Source: an uncultured Pelagibacteraceae bacterium (GTDB lineage Bacteria; Pseudomonadota; Alphaproteobacteria; Pelagibacterales; Pelagibacteraceae). Taken from it: a stretch of 40,649 bases of DNA. Each line of letters begins with the position of its first letter. Positions within the stretch are counted from its first letter, which is position 1. The stretch lies in assembly GCA_902566315.1 (NCBI GenBank), contig CACFIL010000007.1:10001-50649 (forward strand), in the 5' to 3' direction. The translations under genes and the position numbers were made by a program. Of the stretch, positions 26,894-35,770 are shown in pieces. Under the pieces are notes generated by a model. The model was not told where the DNA came from, did not search any database, and saw only the letters and a list, made by a program, of their open reading frames with translations.

Positions 26894-27670
26894 ATGTCTA
26901 TCAAGTCATTTATTCAGATCTTAATAACATTGGTTATAATTTTAATTATAGCTGGTGTTTACTATAAATATTTCAATACAAATATAAAAGTTGTTGAAGA
27001 AATAAACTCATTAGAAATTGATAATCAAGAGCAATTTAATGAGTTAGAAAAAAAAATATCTGAATTAGAAACTAAAAATAAAGAATTAGTCAAAAAAATT
27101 AATAATAACAAAAGAATTGATAACATATCACCAAAAAATGATCAAAAAAAAGTTGCTCAGATCAATAACACAATTGTTGAAAAAGATAGTGCAAATTTAG
27201 AAATCGAAAAAAAAAATAAGAAATCAAAAAAAAAAATAAAAAATTTAGTAAAAGATATCGAATATAATTCTATTGATGAAAGAGGTAACAATTTTTACCT
27301 ATTGGCAAAATCAGGTAAATCAAATATTTATAATAAAGATATTTTGGATTTAGTAAATGTAAGGGGAGAAATTACTTCTGATAACAGAGATACGATTTAT
27401 ATAGTTTCAGACTTTGCACAATTTAATTCGGTGAATTCAAATTCAAAATTTTATGAAAACGTTGTAATTAATTACCAAGAAAAACAAATCACTTGTATAA
27501 ATTTTGATATAAATATGGAAACAAATAAAGCTATAGCCTATAATGATGTTATAATTACTGACCCAAAATCAACAATGAAAGCAGGCTTAGTAGAATTTGA
27601 TTTAAAGACCAAAGATATAAATATAAACCCAGAGACTACTACAGAGGAAATTGAGCTAATAACAAACTAA
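26894..27670 (+). CDS. lptC: LptC-like LPS export protein with coiled-coil insertion
   Basis: LptC is the single-span inner-membrane protein that receives LPS from LptBFG and passes it to LptA. This 258-residue protein has one N-terminal transmembrane helix (about 8-27), then a Glu/Lys-rich probable coiled coil (35-75), a lysine-rich linker (about 85-125), and a beta-strand-rich C-terminal half (NVRGEITSDNRDTIYIVSD; FYENVVINYQEKQ; AGLVEFDLKTKDI) that fits the LptC/OstA-like fold. The coiled coil and linker make it longer than E. coli LptC (191). The assignment depends partly on its position between kdsD and lptB. No lptA follows. Its stop overlaps the lptB ATG (TAATG). Confidence 0.78.
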   Translation: MSIKSFIQILITLVIILIIAGVYYKYFNTNIKVVEEINSLEIDNQEQFNELEKKISELETKNKELVKKINNNKRIDNISPKNDQKKVAQINNTIVEKDSANLEIEKKNKKSKKKIKNLVKDIEYNSIDERGNNFYLLAKSGKSNIYNKDILDLVNVRGEITSDNRDTIYIVSDFAQFNSVNSNSKFYENVVINYQEKQITCINFDINMETNKAIAYNDVIITDPKSTMKAGLVEFDLKTKDININPETTTEEIELITN

Positions 27671-28446
27671 TGGCATTAATTAAAAAATTTAGAATAAAAA
27701 GTTATAAGGAAAAACAGACTTTGTTGCAATTAGATAAGATATCTATGTTCTACAATAAAAGACAAATTTTAAATAATTTAAATCTTAAAATAAATAAACA
27801 AGAAGTTTTGGGAATGCTAGGGCCAAACGGTGTAGGTAAATCTACAATATTTCATATTATTACTGGTTTAAAAGATCCTAGCTTCGGCAAAGTTTACATA
27901 AATGGGGAGGATTGTACAGACATCCCTATTTATGAAAGAGCTAAAAGATTTAAACTTGGATATGTTCCGCAATACGGAGGCTTTATACAAGATTTAAACT
28001 TACTTGAAAATTTAAAACTTGTAGGTGAAATACATATTAAAGAAAAAGATTTGAGAAAAGCAAAAATAGAAAAAATAATTGCTCAATTTGAATTTGATCC
28101 TTTACTTAAAATAAAGGGAAAACATTTATCTGGTGGACAAAAAAAAAAACTAGTAATAGCCATGGCATTAATAAATGATCCAAGTATACTTCTATTAGAT
28201 GAACCATTTGCTGCATTGGATATTATGACAATTAAAATGTTACAAGAAATTATAGTAAATTTACAAGCAATAGAAAAAATAACTGTAGTTGTTTGTGATC
28301 ATCAAGCAAGAGATTTGTTAACTTGTGTGGATAGGGCAATTGTTCTTTCTAGTGGAAAGATTATTGCCTCAGGAAGTCCAAATGAAATAATAAAAGACTC
28401 GGGTGCTAGATCTGCTTATTTTGGAGATGAATTTAAAATAAATTAA
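27670..28446 (+). CDS. lptB: LPS export ABC transporter ATP-binding protein
   Basis: LptB powers LPS extraction with LptF/LptG. The 258-residue ATPase has Walker A GPNGVGKST (51-59), a Q-loop at YVPQYGG (99-104), the signature LSGGQ (153-157), Walker B ILLLDEPF (173-180) and the H-loop in VVCDHQ. The LPS-type block GLKDPSFGKVYINGEDCTDIPIYERAK matches the LptB pattern, which includes GxIxLDGxDIT-xLPMHxRAR. An N-terminal extension of about 17 residues precedes the core. Confidence 0.93.
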   Translation: MALIKKFRIKSYKEKQTLLQLDKISMFYNKRQILNNLNLKINKQEVLGMLGPNGVGKSTIFHIITGLKDPSFGKVYINGEDCTDIPIYERAKRFKLGYVPQYGGFIQDLNLLENLKLVGEIHIKEKDLRKAKIEKIIAQFEFDPLLKIKGKHLSGGQKKKLVIAMALINDPSILLLDEPFAALDIMTIKMLQEIIVNLQAIEKITVVVCDHQARDLLTCVDRAIVLSSGKIIASGSPNEIIKDSGARSAYFGDEFKIN

Positions 28447-28453
28447 TTCATCT

Positions 28454-29779
28454 ATGGCAAACCATATTTCTATAAGACATAAATTAAATAATTTTAATAA
28501 AAAAATTAAAGTTAGCGCAGATAAGAGTATTTCAATAAGAGCTGTTCTTCTTGCTTCACAGGCTGTGGGAATTTCAAAAATTTCCAACTTATTAGAATCG
28601 GAAGATGTTTTGAATTCTTTAAAGACTATTAGAAAACTTGGGATAAATTATACAAAACATCGAAATGTTTACAATATTCATGGTTTTGGGCTTAATGGTT
28701 TCAATATTAAAAAAAATACTGTTTTAAACGCAGGTAATTCAGGAACATTAGCAAGGTTAATTCTTGGATTGTTAGTCAAATCAAAATCTCAAGTTAAATT
28801 AATTGGAGATAAAAGTTTATCAAAAAGGGATTTTTATAGAGTAATAAAACCTTTAAGACTTTTTGGGGTAAATATTGACAGTAAAAATAATAACTTACCA
28901 ATAAAAATATTAGGCACTGACTTTCTAAGACCAATCTCATACAAAGAAAATATAGGAAGCGCTCAAGTAAAAACATGTATTATTTTAAGTGCTTTAAATA
29001 CTCCAGGTATAACTCAAATTTATTCAAAAAGCTCAAGGAATCATACTGAATTAATGTTAAAATCATTAGGATATCCTATTAAGATTGAGAAAAAATCAGG
29101 TTATGAAAAAATTTTCATTCAAGGATTAAGACAATTCAATTGTTTTGAGTATAAAGTTCCAGGTGACATTAGTTCAGCCTCCTTTTTTATAGTATTAACA
29201 CTTTTGTCTAAAAATTCTGAAATGATAATTGAAAATGTAAATATAAATCGAAGTAGAATTGGAATAATTTATATTTTGAATAAAATGGGAGCAAAAATAA
29301 TACTTAAAAATAAAAAAAAATACAACGGTGAAGAAATATCTGATATCCATATTAAGAGTATAAAAAATTTAAGAGCAATTAATTGTCCTTCTAGATTAAA
29401 TAGTTCAGCAATTGATGAGTTTTTAATAATTTTTTTAGTTGCCGCAAAAGCCAAAGGAATATCAAAGTTTAGAGATTTGGGAGAGATGAATAAGAAAGAG
29501 TCTAAACGATTAGATTTAGCAGTAAAATTTTTAAAATTAATTGGTGTAAAAGTAGAAAGGTTTAAAAATAACTTAAATATTCATGGTAATCCAGATTTAC
29601 TTTTATCAAATAGTTATGAAATGAAAAATTTTTTAAAAGATCATAGAATATTTTTTTTGTGTTGTATTACAGCTTTAACATTGGGAGGAAATTGGAAAAT
29701 TAATGATAAAGATTCAATTAATACTTCTTTCCCAGAATTTTTAAAAATTTTAAAAAAATTAGGTGCAAAATTAAATTGA
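28454..29779 (+). CDS. aroA: 3-phosphoshikimate 1-carboxyvinyltransferase (EPSP synthase)
   Basis: AroA makes EPSP from shikimate-3-phosphate and PEP in the shikimate pathway. The 441-residue protein is rather divergent, yet the key residues are present: KSISIR near the N-terminus (Lys/Ser/Arg of the PEP/S3P site), GNSGT (E. coli GNAGT), SAQVK, PGDISSASFF, the acidic D of IDEF, KESKR and DHR. The familiar PGDKSISHR start has become SADKSISIR. It starts 7 nt after lptB and overlaps the cmk start, so it is part of the long plus-strand operon, with the common aroA-cmk-rpsA-ihfB order. Confidence 0.93.
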   Translation: MANHISIRHKLNNFNKKIKVSADKSISIRAVLLASQAVGISKISNLLESEDVLNSLKTIRKLGINYTKHRNVYNIHGFGLNGFNIKKNTVLNAGNSGTLARLILGLLVKSKSQVKLIGDKSLSKRDFYRVIKPLRLFGVNIDSKNNNLPIKILGTDFLRPISYKENIGSAQVKTCIILSALNTPGITQIYSKSSRNHTELMLKSLGYPIKIEKKSGYEKIFIQGLRQFNCFEYKVPGDISSASFFIVLTLLSKNSEMIIENVNINRSRIGIIYILNKMGAKIILKNKKKYNGEEISDIHIKSIKNLRAINCPSRLNSSAIDEFLIIFLVAAKAKGISKFRDLGEMNKKESKRLDLAVKFLKLIGVKVERFKNNLNIHGNPDLLLSNSYEMKNFLKDHRIFFLCCITALTLGGNWKINDKDSINTSFPEFLKILKKLGAKLN

Positions 29780-30432
29780 AAAAAAGAAAAGATATTATTA
29801 CCGTGGCTATTGATTCGCCTGCTGCAGCTGGAGCTGGAACACAAGCTAAATTAATTTCAAAAAACTATAATTTATTTTACTTAGATACTGGGAAAATTTA
29901 TAGATACATCGGTAAATTGAAATTAGATAATAAAAATATATTTAATTATAATTTTGTAAAAAAAAAAATTAGTAATATCAAGTTAAGATATTTAAAGAAT
30001 AAATCCTTGTTATCAAATGAGGTGGCCTTATCTGCCTCAAATATAGCAAAAGATAAAAATATACGAAAGATTGTTCATAAATTTCAACAAAAATGTGCTT
30101 ACAATCCTCCTAAACGATTTAAAGGATCTGTTTTAGATGGAAGAGATATTATTACTGTTCAAGTAAAAGATGCAATGTTCAAATTTTATATTACTGCAAG
30201 CTTGAATGTTAGAACTAAAAGACGTTTTGAGGAATACAAAAAGTTAAATAAAAAAATAACATATAATGAGGTCTTCAAAAGCCTTAAAAATAGAGATAAA
30301 TCAGACAGAAATAGAAAATATGGCCCACTAAAAAAAACAAAAGATTCTATCTTGATTAATACCACTAAATTAAGTAAGAAATCGTGCTTTAAAAAAATTA
30401 AAGCTATAATGGATAAAAAAATTAATAATTAA
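29776..30432 (+). CDS. cmk: Cytidylate kinase with altered P-loop
   Basis: Cmk phosphorylates CMP and dCMP. The 218-residue protein is recognisable by YLDTGKIYR, SNEVALSASNIAKDKNIR, VLDGRDIITV, KFYITASLNVRTKRR and RNRDKSDRNRKYGPL. The phosphate-binding loop is odd: the usual G-P-x-G-S-G-K-G-T is S-P-A-A-A-G-A-G-T (residues 14-22), with alanine in place of the invariant lysine and of a loop glycine. The start is TTG at 29776, overlapping the aroA stop. Position between aroA and rpsA is the conserved one, so it is orthologous; activity is uncertain. Confidence 0.9.
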   Translation: MKKRKDIITVAIDSPAAAGAGTQAKLISKNYNLFYLDTGKIYRYIGKLKLDNKNIFNYNFVKKKISNIKLRYLKNKSLLSNEVALSASNIAKDKNIRKIVHKFQQKCAYNPPKRFKGSVLDGRDIITVQVKDAMFKFYITASLNVRTKRRFEEYKKLNKKITYNEVFKSLKNRDKSDRNRKYGPLKKTKDSILINTTKLSKKSCFKKIKAIMDKKINN

Positions 30433-32174
30433 TGGAAATTTATAAAGATATAACGTCCCCTGCCAATAAACAGTTCGAAAAATTACTAAATAGTCAATTA
30501 TCAAAAAGTAAAATTGAAGAAGGCAAAATAATTGAGGGAAAAGTAACTAAGATTACAAATAAGTACATTTTTTTATTTATTCCTGGTTTAAAAAGCGAGC
30601 CAGTAATTGATGTGAATGAGGCTAAATTAATGGGCATGAATGAGGAAATCAAGGAAGGAACAACTATTTCAGTATTGTTAGAAAAAATTGAAGACAAAAA
30701 TGGAGATGTAATTGTATCTGCTCAAAAAGCTCAAAAAATAAAAGGATGGAACAAATTAGTCAAATGTTATGAAAACAACGAATTAATAAATGGAAGAATT
30801 ACTCAAAAGACAAAAGGTGGTGTAATTGTAGAGCATGTAGAAACTGGGTCACTCATGTTTTGCCCGGGTTCGCAAATATCAGATAAGCCAATTAAAAATA
30901 TTGATCATTTAATTGGTATAGAACAAAAATTTGCTTTAATAAAACTTGATATGGTTAGAGGAAACAGCGTTGTATCAAGGAGGCAGGTGGTATCCTCAAA
31001 TAAAAAAGAGGATAAAGCAAAAATTATTGGTAATTTCAAAGTTGGTGATATCATTAAAGATGCAGTTGTAAAAGGTTACTCATCTTTTGGATGTTTTTTC
31101 GAAGTAACAACCGATGAGGGTACAATAGATACTCTTTGTCACTTACAAGAGATTAGTTACAGTAGAGTAAATCATCCAGACGAAATATTTAATATTGGCG
31201 AAAAACATGATCTTAAGGTCATTTCGATAGATATGGAGAAACTGCAAGTTGGATGTTCTATCAAACAATTATCACCAGATCCATTTGAACATATCTCTAA
31301 TTATCAAATAGGAAATAAATATAAGGTAAAGGTTGTAAAAATTACAGATTATGGATGTTTTTGTGAACTTGAACCAGGACTTAGTACTCTCCTTCATAGC
31401 AGTGAGATTAGTTGGACCAAAAAAAACATATCTCCAAAAAAAATTTTTAATGTAGGTGATCAGATAGATTGTGTAATCACAGAAATTGATAAAGACAAAA
31501 GAAGAGTTGCTATTTCACACAGATTAACACAAGAAAATCCTTACTCTCAGTTAGAGAATAGCTATCCAGTTGGAACTGATATTGAGGGAATAATTAACAA
31601 TATTAATGAGTATGCAATTTATTTAAAACTGGCAAATTTTGATATTGATGGATTTTTACATTCGAATGATCTTTCCTTCACAGGAAATCCAGAGGAAGAG
31701 TTAAAGAAATATAAAAAGGGTGATAAACTTAAAGTAAGAATTTTAGAAATAAAAAAAGCAGATCAGAAGGTTAGAGTAGGATTAAAGCAGTTACAGAAAG
31801 ACCCGTTTGAGTGGTTTAGTGATAAAAAAATAAATGATGCTATCACAGTAAAAGTAATTTCATCTGATAATAAAGGATTGATTGTTAAACCAGAAGGAAG
31901 TGAGATTGAAACTTTAATAAAGAAATCGCAGATTGCTATGTCAGCATCTGATGCAAGACCGTCACGTTTTGTTGGTGGCGAAAGAATTGACGCTGCAATA
32001 GCAGAATTAAATTTTGATAAAAGAAAGGTATCTTTGAGTATCAAATTACTTGAAGAAATAATGAATGCAAAAGCTATTAAAGAACACTCCAGCCCACTCA
32101 GTGGAAAAAACCTTCCTTTCTCTTCTCTTTCAGAAAAGCTGGATGATAAGAAGAATAAAAAGGAGTCTGAATAA
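30432..32174 (+). CDS. rpsA: 30S ribosomal protein S1
   Basis: S1 is the large ribosomal RNA-binding protein that helps mRNA loading. The 580-residue protein consists of about six consecutive S1 (OB-fold) repeats. Visible repeat cores include GKVTKITNKYIFLFIPGLKSE, GRITQKTKGGVIVEH, VVKGYSSFGCFFEV, VKVVKITDYGCFCEL and IEGIINNINEYAIYL. The final part is charged and Lys-rich. The ATG overlaps the cmk stop (TAATG), and ihfB follows after 3 nt. Confidence 0.95.
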   Translation: MEIYKDITSPANKQFEKLLNSQLSKSKIEEGKIIEGKVTKITNKYIFLFIPGLKSEPVIDVNEAKLMGMNEEIKEGTTISVLLEKIEDKNGDVIVSAQKAQKIKGWNKLVKCYENNELINGRITQKTKGGVIVEHVETGSLMFCPGSQISDKPIKNIDHLIGIEQKFALIKLDMVRGNSVVSRRQVVSSNKKEDKAKIIGNFKVGDIIKDAVVKGYSSFGCFFEVTTDEGTIDTLCHLQEISYSRVNHPDEIFNIGEKHDLKVISIDMEKLQVGCSIKQLSPDPFEHISNYQIGNKYKVKVVKITDYGCFCELEPGLSTLLHSSEISWTKKNISPKKIFNVGDQIDCVITEIDKDKRRVAISHRLTQENPYSQLENSYPVGTDIEGIINNINEYAIYLKLANFDIDGFLHSNDLSFTGNPEEELKKYKKGDKLKVRILEIKKADQKVRVGLKQLQKDPFEWFSDKKINDAITVKVISSDNKGLIVKPEGSEIETLIKKSQIAMSASDARPSRFVGGERIDAAIAELNFDKRKVSLSIKLLEEIMNAKAIKEHSSPLSGKNLPFSSLSEKLDDKKNKKESE

Positions 32175-32177
32175 AAA

Positions 32178-32468
32178 TTGTCGGTTGTAAAGTCAGACTT
32201 AATAAAAGAATTTTCTAAAAATTATCCAAATTTTCTTAAAAAAGACCTAATTAAGTTATTCGATATAATAATTTATGAAATGCAGGTGTCGTTGAAAAGG
32301 GGTGAGAGAGTAGAATTACGAGATGTATTTACATTTGAACCTAGAATTCAAAAAGCAAGAATTTCCAGGAATCCAAAAACGAATGAAAGAGTGAACACAC
32401 CTGAAAAAAAAACTATTTTATTTAAAATCTCTAAAGAATGGACCCAAAAAATTAATGAAAAAAAATAA
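32178..32468 (+). CDS. ihfB: IHF/HU family DNA-bending protein (probable IHF beta)
   Basis: A 96-residue histone-like protein. The N-terminal dimerisation helices (SDLIKEFSKNYPNFLKKDLIKLFDIII) and the beta-arm RISRNPKTNERVNTPEKKTILFK are the family pattern; P in RNPKT is the DNA-intercalating arm region. The position after rpsA indicates IHF beta rather than HU. Translation appears to start at TTG (32178), with no better start in frame before the conserved helix. The 3' end overlaps pyrF by 14 nt. Confidence 0.9.
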   Translation: MSVVKSDLIKEFSKNYPNFLKKDLIKLFDIIIYEMQVSLKRGERVELRDVFTFEPRIQKARISRNPKTNERVNTPEKKTILFKISKEWTQKINEKK

Positions 32469-33126
32469 AATTTTTGTAGCTTGTGATAGTAATAATATTA
32501 ACAAAGTAAAAGAAATTATCAGTAAGACAAAAAATTCAAAACTAAAAATTGGTTATAAGTTTGGATTAGAATTTCTAAATTCAAAAAATGGTAGAGAGTT
32601 TATATCAAACTTAAAAAATACAATTACATTTGGAGACTACAAATTTTCAGATATTCCAAATACTTGTGCTTCAGCCATTAAAGCTGTTAAGGATTTAAAA
32701 TTTAATTATTTAACAATTCACATAAATTCTGGTTTTGAGGCCCTTAAAAAAGCTAAAGAAGCTTCGGGTAAAACAAAATTAATTGGTGTAACAGTTCTAA
32801 CTTCATTAGATAATAAATCCTTGAAACAAATTGGATTTAATAAAAAAGTTAAAAAGATAGTACTTCAACAAGCCAAATTAGCAAATAAAGCAAAATTAGA
32901 TGCAATAGTATGTAGCGCTCAAGAAGTAAGCATTGTTAAGAAGGTATTTAAAAATGAGATAATTACTCCAGGTATTAGATTCAACTCAAAGACAAATGAC
33001 CAAAAAAGAGTACTAACACCAAAACAAGCTTACAAAAATGGAAGTGATTGGTTAGTAATTGGACGACCAATTACAAAAGGTAATATCAAAAATAATCTTA
33101 AAAATTTAATCGATCATTTAAGTTAA
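32455..33126 (+). CDS. pyrF: Orotidine 5'-phosphate decarboxylase
   Basis: PyrF forms UMP from OMP. The 223-residue TIM barrel has the opening IFVACDS, the catalytic Asp-x-Lys-x-x-Asp array as DYKFSDIPNT (family DLKFHDIPNT), IGVTVLTS, the DAIVCSAQE block and the phosphate-gripper end PGIRF ... VIGRPITK. All catalytic positions are kept although the rest is divergent. It overlaps ihfB and is followed by trpF, whose start overlaps its stop (TAATG). Confidence 0.93.
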   Translation: MKKNKIFVACDSNNINKVKEIISKTKNSKLKIGYKFGLEFLNSKNGREFISNLKNTITFGDYKFSDIPNTCASAIKAVKDLKFNYLTIHINSGFEALKKAKEASGKTKLIGVTVLTSLDNKSLKQIGFNKKVKKIVLQQAKLANKAKLDAIVCSAQEVSIVKKVFKNEIITPGIRFNSKTNDQKRVLTPKQAYKNGSDWLVIGRPITKGNIKNNLKNLIDHLS

Positions 33127-33743
33127 TGATTAAGGGATTTAAAATTTGTGGGATCTCTGATCTTGAAACATTAAATTATATTTTAAATCATAAATACCCC
33201 CCAAAATTTATTGGTTTCATTAGTAATTACAGAAAGAGTAAAAGATTTGTAGAATACGAAAAGTTAAAGATTCTGACAAATGTTGAAAAAAAAAATACTA
33301 ATTTTGTTTCTGTCCTGGTTAATCCAGATGATGAAACACTAGAAAAAATAAAAAAACTTAATTTTGATTATTATCAACTATATGATGTGGATCCAGATAG
33401 AACAAAAGAAATTAAGGAAAAATTTAAAATCAATATTATTACAGCACTCACAATTCAAAATCAGAGAGATGTAGATAAATATAAAGATTATATAGGAATT
33501 ACAGATATAACTTTATTTGATGGAAAAGGTTATGAAAAATCTATAGGATTTAACCATCAATTATTAAATTCAGTGCCAAATTATGTAAATAAAATGATTG
33601 CTGGAAATATAAAAATAGAGGATATTGCTAACTTTGAAAATAAGAACATATTCATAGATCTTAGTGGTGCATTAGAGGATGGGTTGGGTAAAAAAGACGT
33701 AAAAAAAATAAATAAATTATTAAATTTGACAATTTTAAAATGA
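33126..33743 (+). CDS. trpF: Phosphoribosylanthranilate isomerase (divergent)
   Basis: TrpF rearranges PRA to CdRP in tryptophan synthesis. The 205-residue protein has the catalytic Cys in FKICGIS near the start, FIGFISNYRKSKRFV, a LFDGKG segment carrying the catalytic Asp, and the C-terminal phosphate site FIDLSGALEDGLGKKD (family SSGVE...G-x-KD). The usual QLHG is QLYD and LAGG is IAGN, so it is clearly divergent. Genomic position before trpB-trpA supports the call. Its stop overlaps the trpB ATG. Confidence 0.85.
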   Translation: MIKGFKICGISDLETLNYILNHKYPPKFIGFISNYRKSKRFVEYEKLKILTNVEKKNTNFVSVLVNPDDETLEKIKKLNFDYYQLYDVDPDRTKEIKEKFKINIITALTIQNQRDVDKYKDYIGITDITLFDGKGYEKSIGFNHQLLNSVPNYVNKMIAGNIKIEDIANFENKNIFIDLSGALEDGLGKKDVKKINKLLNLTILK

Positions 33744-34985
33744 AACTTAAAAAAGGAATTCCAGTTATAGATCAAGGTGATAAATTTGGTTTTTGGGGTG
33801 GAAAATTTGGTGGGAATTTTGTACCTGAAACACTTAAAAAACCTATAGAAGACCTTGAAATACAATTTAATCAATTAAAAAATGATAAAAAACTTTATAA
33901 AAGAAAGAGACAAATATTTTAAAAATTGGATTGGAACACCTACAAGATTTATTAAATTAAATAATTTGACAAAGCACGTTGGTGGAGCGCAGATTTGGTC
34001 TAAGGTTGTTTCTGATGCTAATGGAGGTGCTCACAAAATATATAATGCAACTGTACATTGTTTATTAGCCAAAAGGTCTGGGAAAAAAGTCATTATTGGT
34101 GATACAGGAGCTGGCTATGCCGGAAAGATGTTAAGTATGGCAGCTAAAAAATTTGGTTTGAAATGTAAAATTTTTATGGGTGCAAAAGACATAAAAAGAC
34201 AACAACCAAATGTTAAAGCAATGAAAAAAAATGGTGCAGATGTAATTCCTGTGTATTCAGGAAGCCAAACACTAGTAGATGCCGTCTCTGAATGTATGAG
34301 ATATTGGGTTGCTAATTGTGATACCACAGCAATGTGTGTTGGTAGCACTGTAGGTCCAGCAATTTTTGTTCGTATATGTGGCTGGAGCACTAGTCAGATT
34401 TCTAGAGAACTTAAATCGCAATTATTAAAAGAATTTGGTGAAATTCCAAAAAAAATCAAATTATACAATTGTGTGGGGGGAGGCTCTTCAAGTTTTGGTT
34501 TTTGGAATGAATTTATGGATTATGATAAGAAGCAAGTTGAGTTTATTGGAGTTGAGGCAGGAGGACCAACCAAAAGCAAAAAGCATGCTGCTCCTTTAAC
34601 TTATGGTTCCAAAATAGGTATACTTCATGGTGCGGCTCAATATGTAAATCAAGATAGTGATGGTCAGATTGAAGAAACTGAGTCAATTTCTGCTGGTCTT
34701 GATTATCCTGGAATTTCACCACTTCATTGCTTTTTAAAAGATACAAAACGCGCAAGGTATACAGCAGCTAGTGATGAAGAAGCTTTAAAGGCCTACCAAA
34801 TAGTTACAAAATATGAAAATTTAAGACCATCTCTTGAACCAAGCCATGCATTCTCAATTGCAATCAAAGAAGCAAAAAAATTGAGCAAAAATACAATTGT
34901 AATTATTAATAGTTGTGGAGATGCATACAAAGACCGTGGAATTTTAGAAAAAAAGTTGGGAAAGAAATATGTTAAATCCAATTAG
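33740..34985 (+). CDS. trpB: Tryptophan synthase beta chain-like protein, frame interrupted at an A6 run
   Basis: TrpB condenses indole with serine using PLP. The first frame (33740-33922) gives the typical N-terminus FGFWGGKFGGNFVPETL. The rest, from about 33887, lies in another frame and continues KERDKYFKNWIGTPT, GGAHKIYNA (PLP lysine), VGGGSSS and SAGLDYP. Removing one A from the A6 run at 33887-33892 joins them as DKNFIKERDKYFKNW, aligning without gaps, and gives 414 residues, a normal length. The active site is atypical: the family ETGAGQHG is DTGAGYAG, GGGSNA is GGGSSS, and SGRGDKD is SCGDAYKD. Position between trpF and trpA supports TrpB, but a changed activity is possible. Confidence 0.85.
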
Positions 34986-35770
34986 TCTTGCATTTAAAAA
35001 AGCAAAAAAAGAGAAGAGACCAGCTTTACTTACTTATACCGTCGCCGGTGATAGCTCAAAGAAACAATCTCTAGAGATTCTAAAAGCAATTTCTAATAAT
35101 GCAGATATTTTAGAAGTCGGTGTACCTCATAACACTCCTGTTGCAGATGGAGGCCAAATTCAAACTAGTGCTTATAGAGCGATTAAAAATGGTATTAAGA
35201 TGAATGATATTTTTAAAATTGTCAGTGATTTTAAGACAAGTAAAAGCTCAAAACCAATAATTTTTATGGGTTATTACAATATGATATTTCAATATGGTGA
35301 AAATAAATTTTTAAAAAAATGTAAAAAATCAGGTGTTAATGGTTTAATAGTTGTTGATTTACCATGGCCAGAAAATAAAATTTTTTCAAAGAAATGTAAA
35401 AAAAATTCAATTGATTTTATTCAATTATTATCTCCTACAACTTCAAAAAAAAGACTTAAAAGTATTACAAAAGACTCTCATGATATGATTTATTATATAA
35501 GCATGTTATCTACTACAGGTGGAAAGCTAAAAGTATCACCAAAAAAAATACTGGCTAATTATAATAAAATTAAAAAAATAAGCCCTAAAAAAAATTGTGT
35601 TATTGGATTTGGCATAACTGAAAAAACAATATCAAATTTTAAAAATACAGATGGACTTGTTGTTGGTAGTCAAATTTGTAAAGAAATTACAAGAAGTTTA
35701 AACAATAGACAAAATCCTGTCATAAATGTAAGTAAGATAGTTAGTAAATTAAGAAAAAAAAATATCATGA
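34969..35770 (+). CDS. trpA: Tryptophan synthase alpha chain
   Basis: TrpA releases indole from indole-3-glycerol phosphate and passes it to TrpB. The barrel motifs are ILEVGVPHNTPVADGGQIQ, with both catalytic acids (E of LEVG, D of ADG), MGYYNMIFQYG, GLIVVDLPWPE, LSPTTS and VIGFGIT. As written, no stop separates it from accD, giving an apparent 575-residue fusion. The junction is a run of nine A's (35754-35762); with eight, the frame reads SKLRKKIS then TGA at 35768-35770, a normal 266-residue TrpA whose stop overlaps the accD ATG as ATGA. I therefore annotate two genes. The start overlaps trpB by 17 nt. Confidence 0.88.

Noticed and set aside
28454..29779. AroA as an inactive homologue because of its divergent N-terminal motif
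   Set aside because: The lysine, serine and arginine of the substrate site, GNSGT, SAQVK, the catalytic Asp, KES-x-R and DHR are all present, so ordinary divergence explains it.
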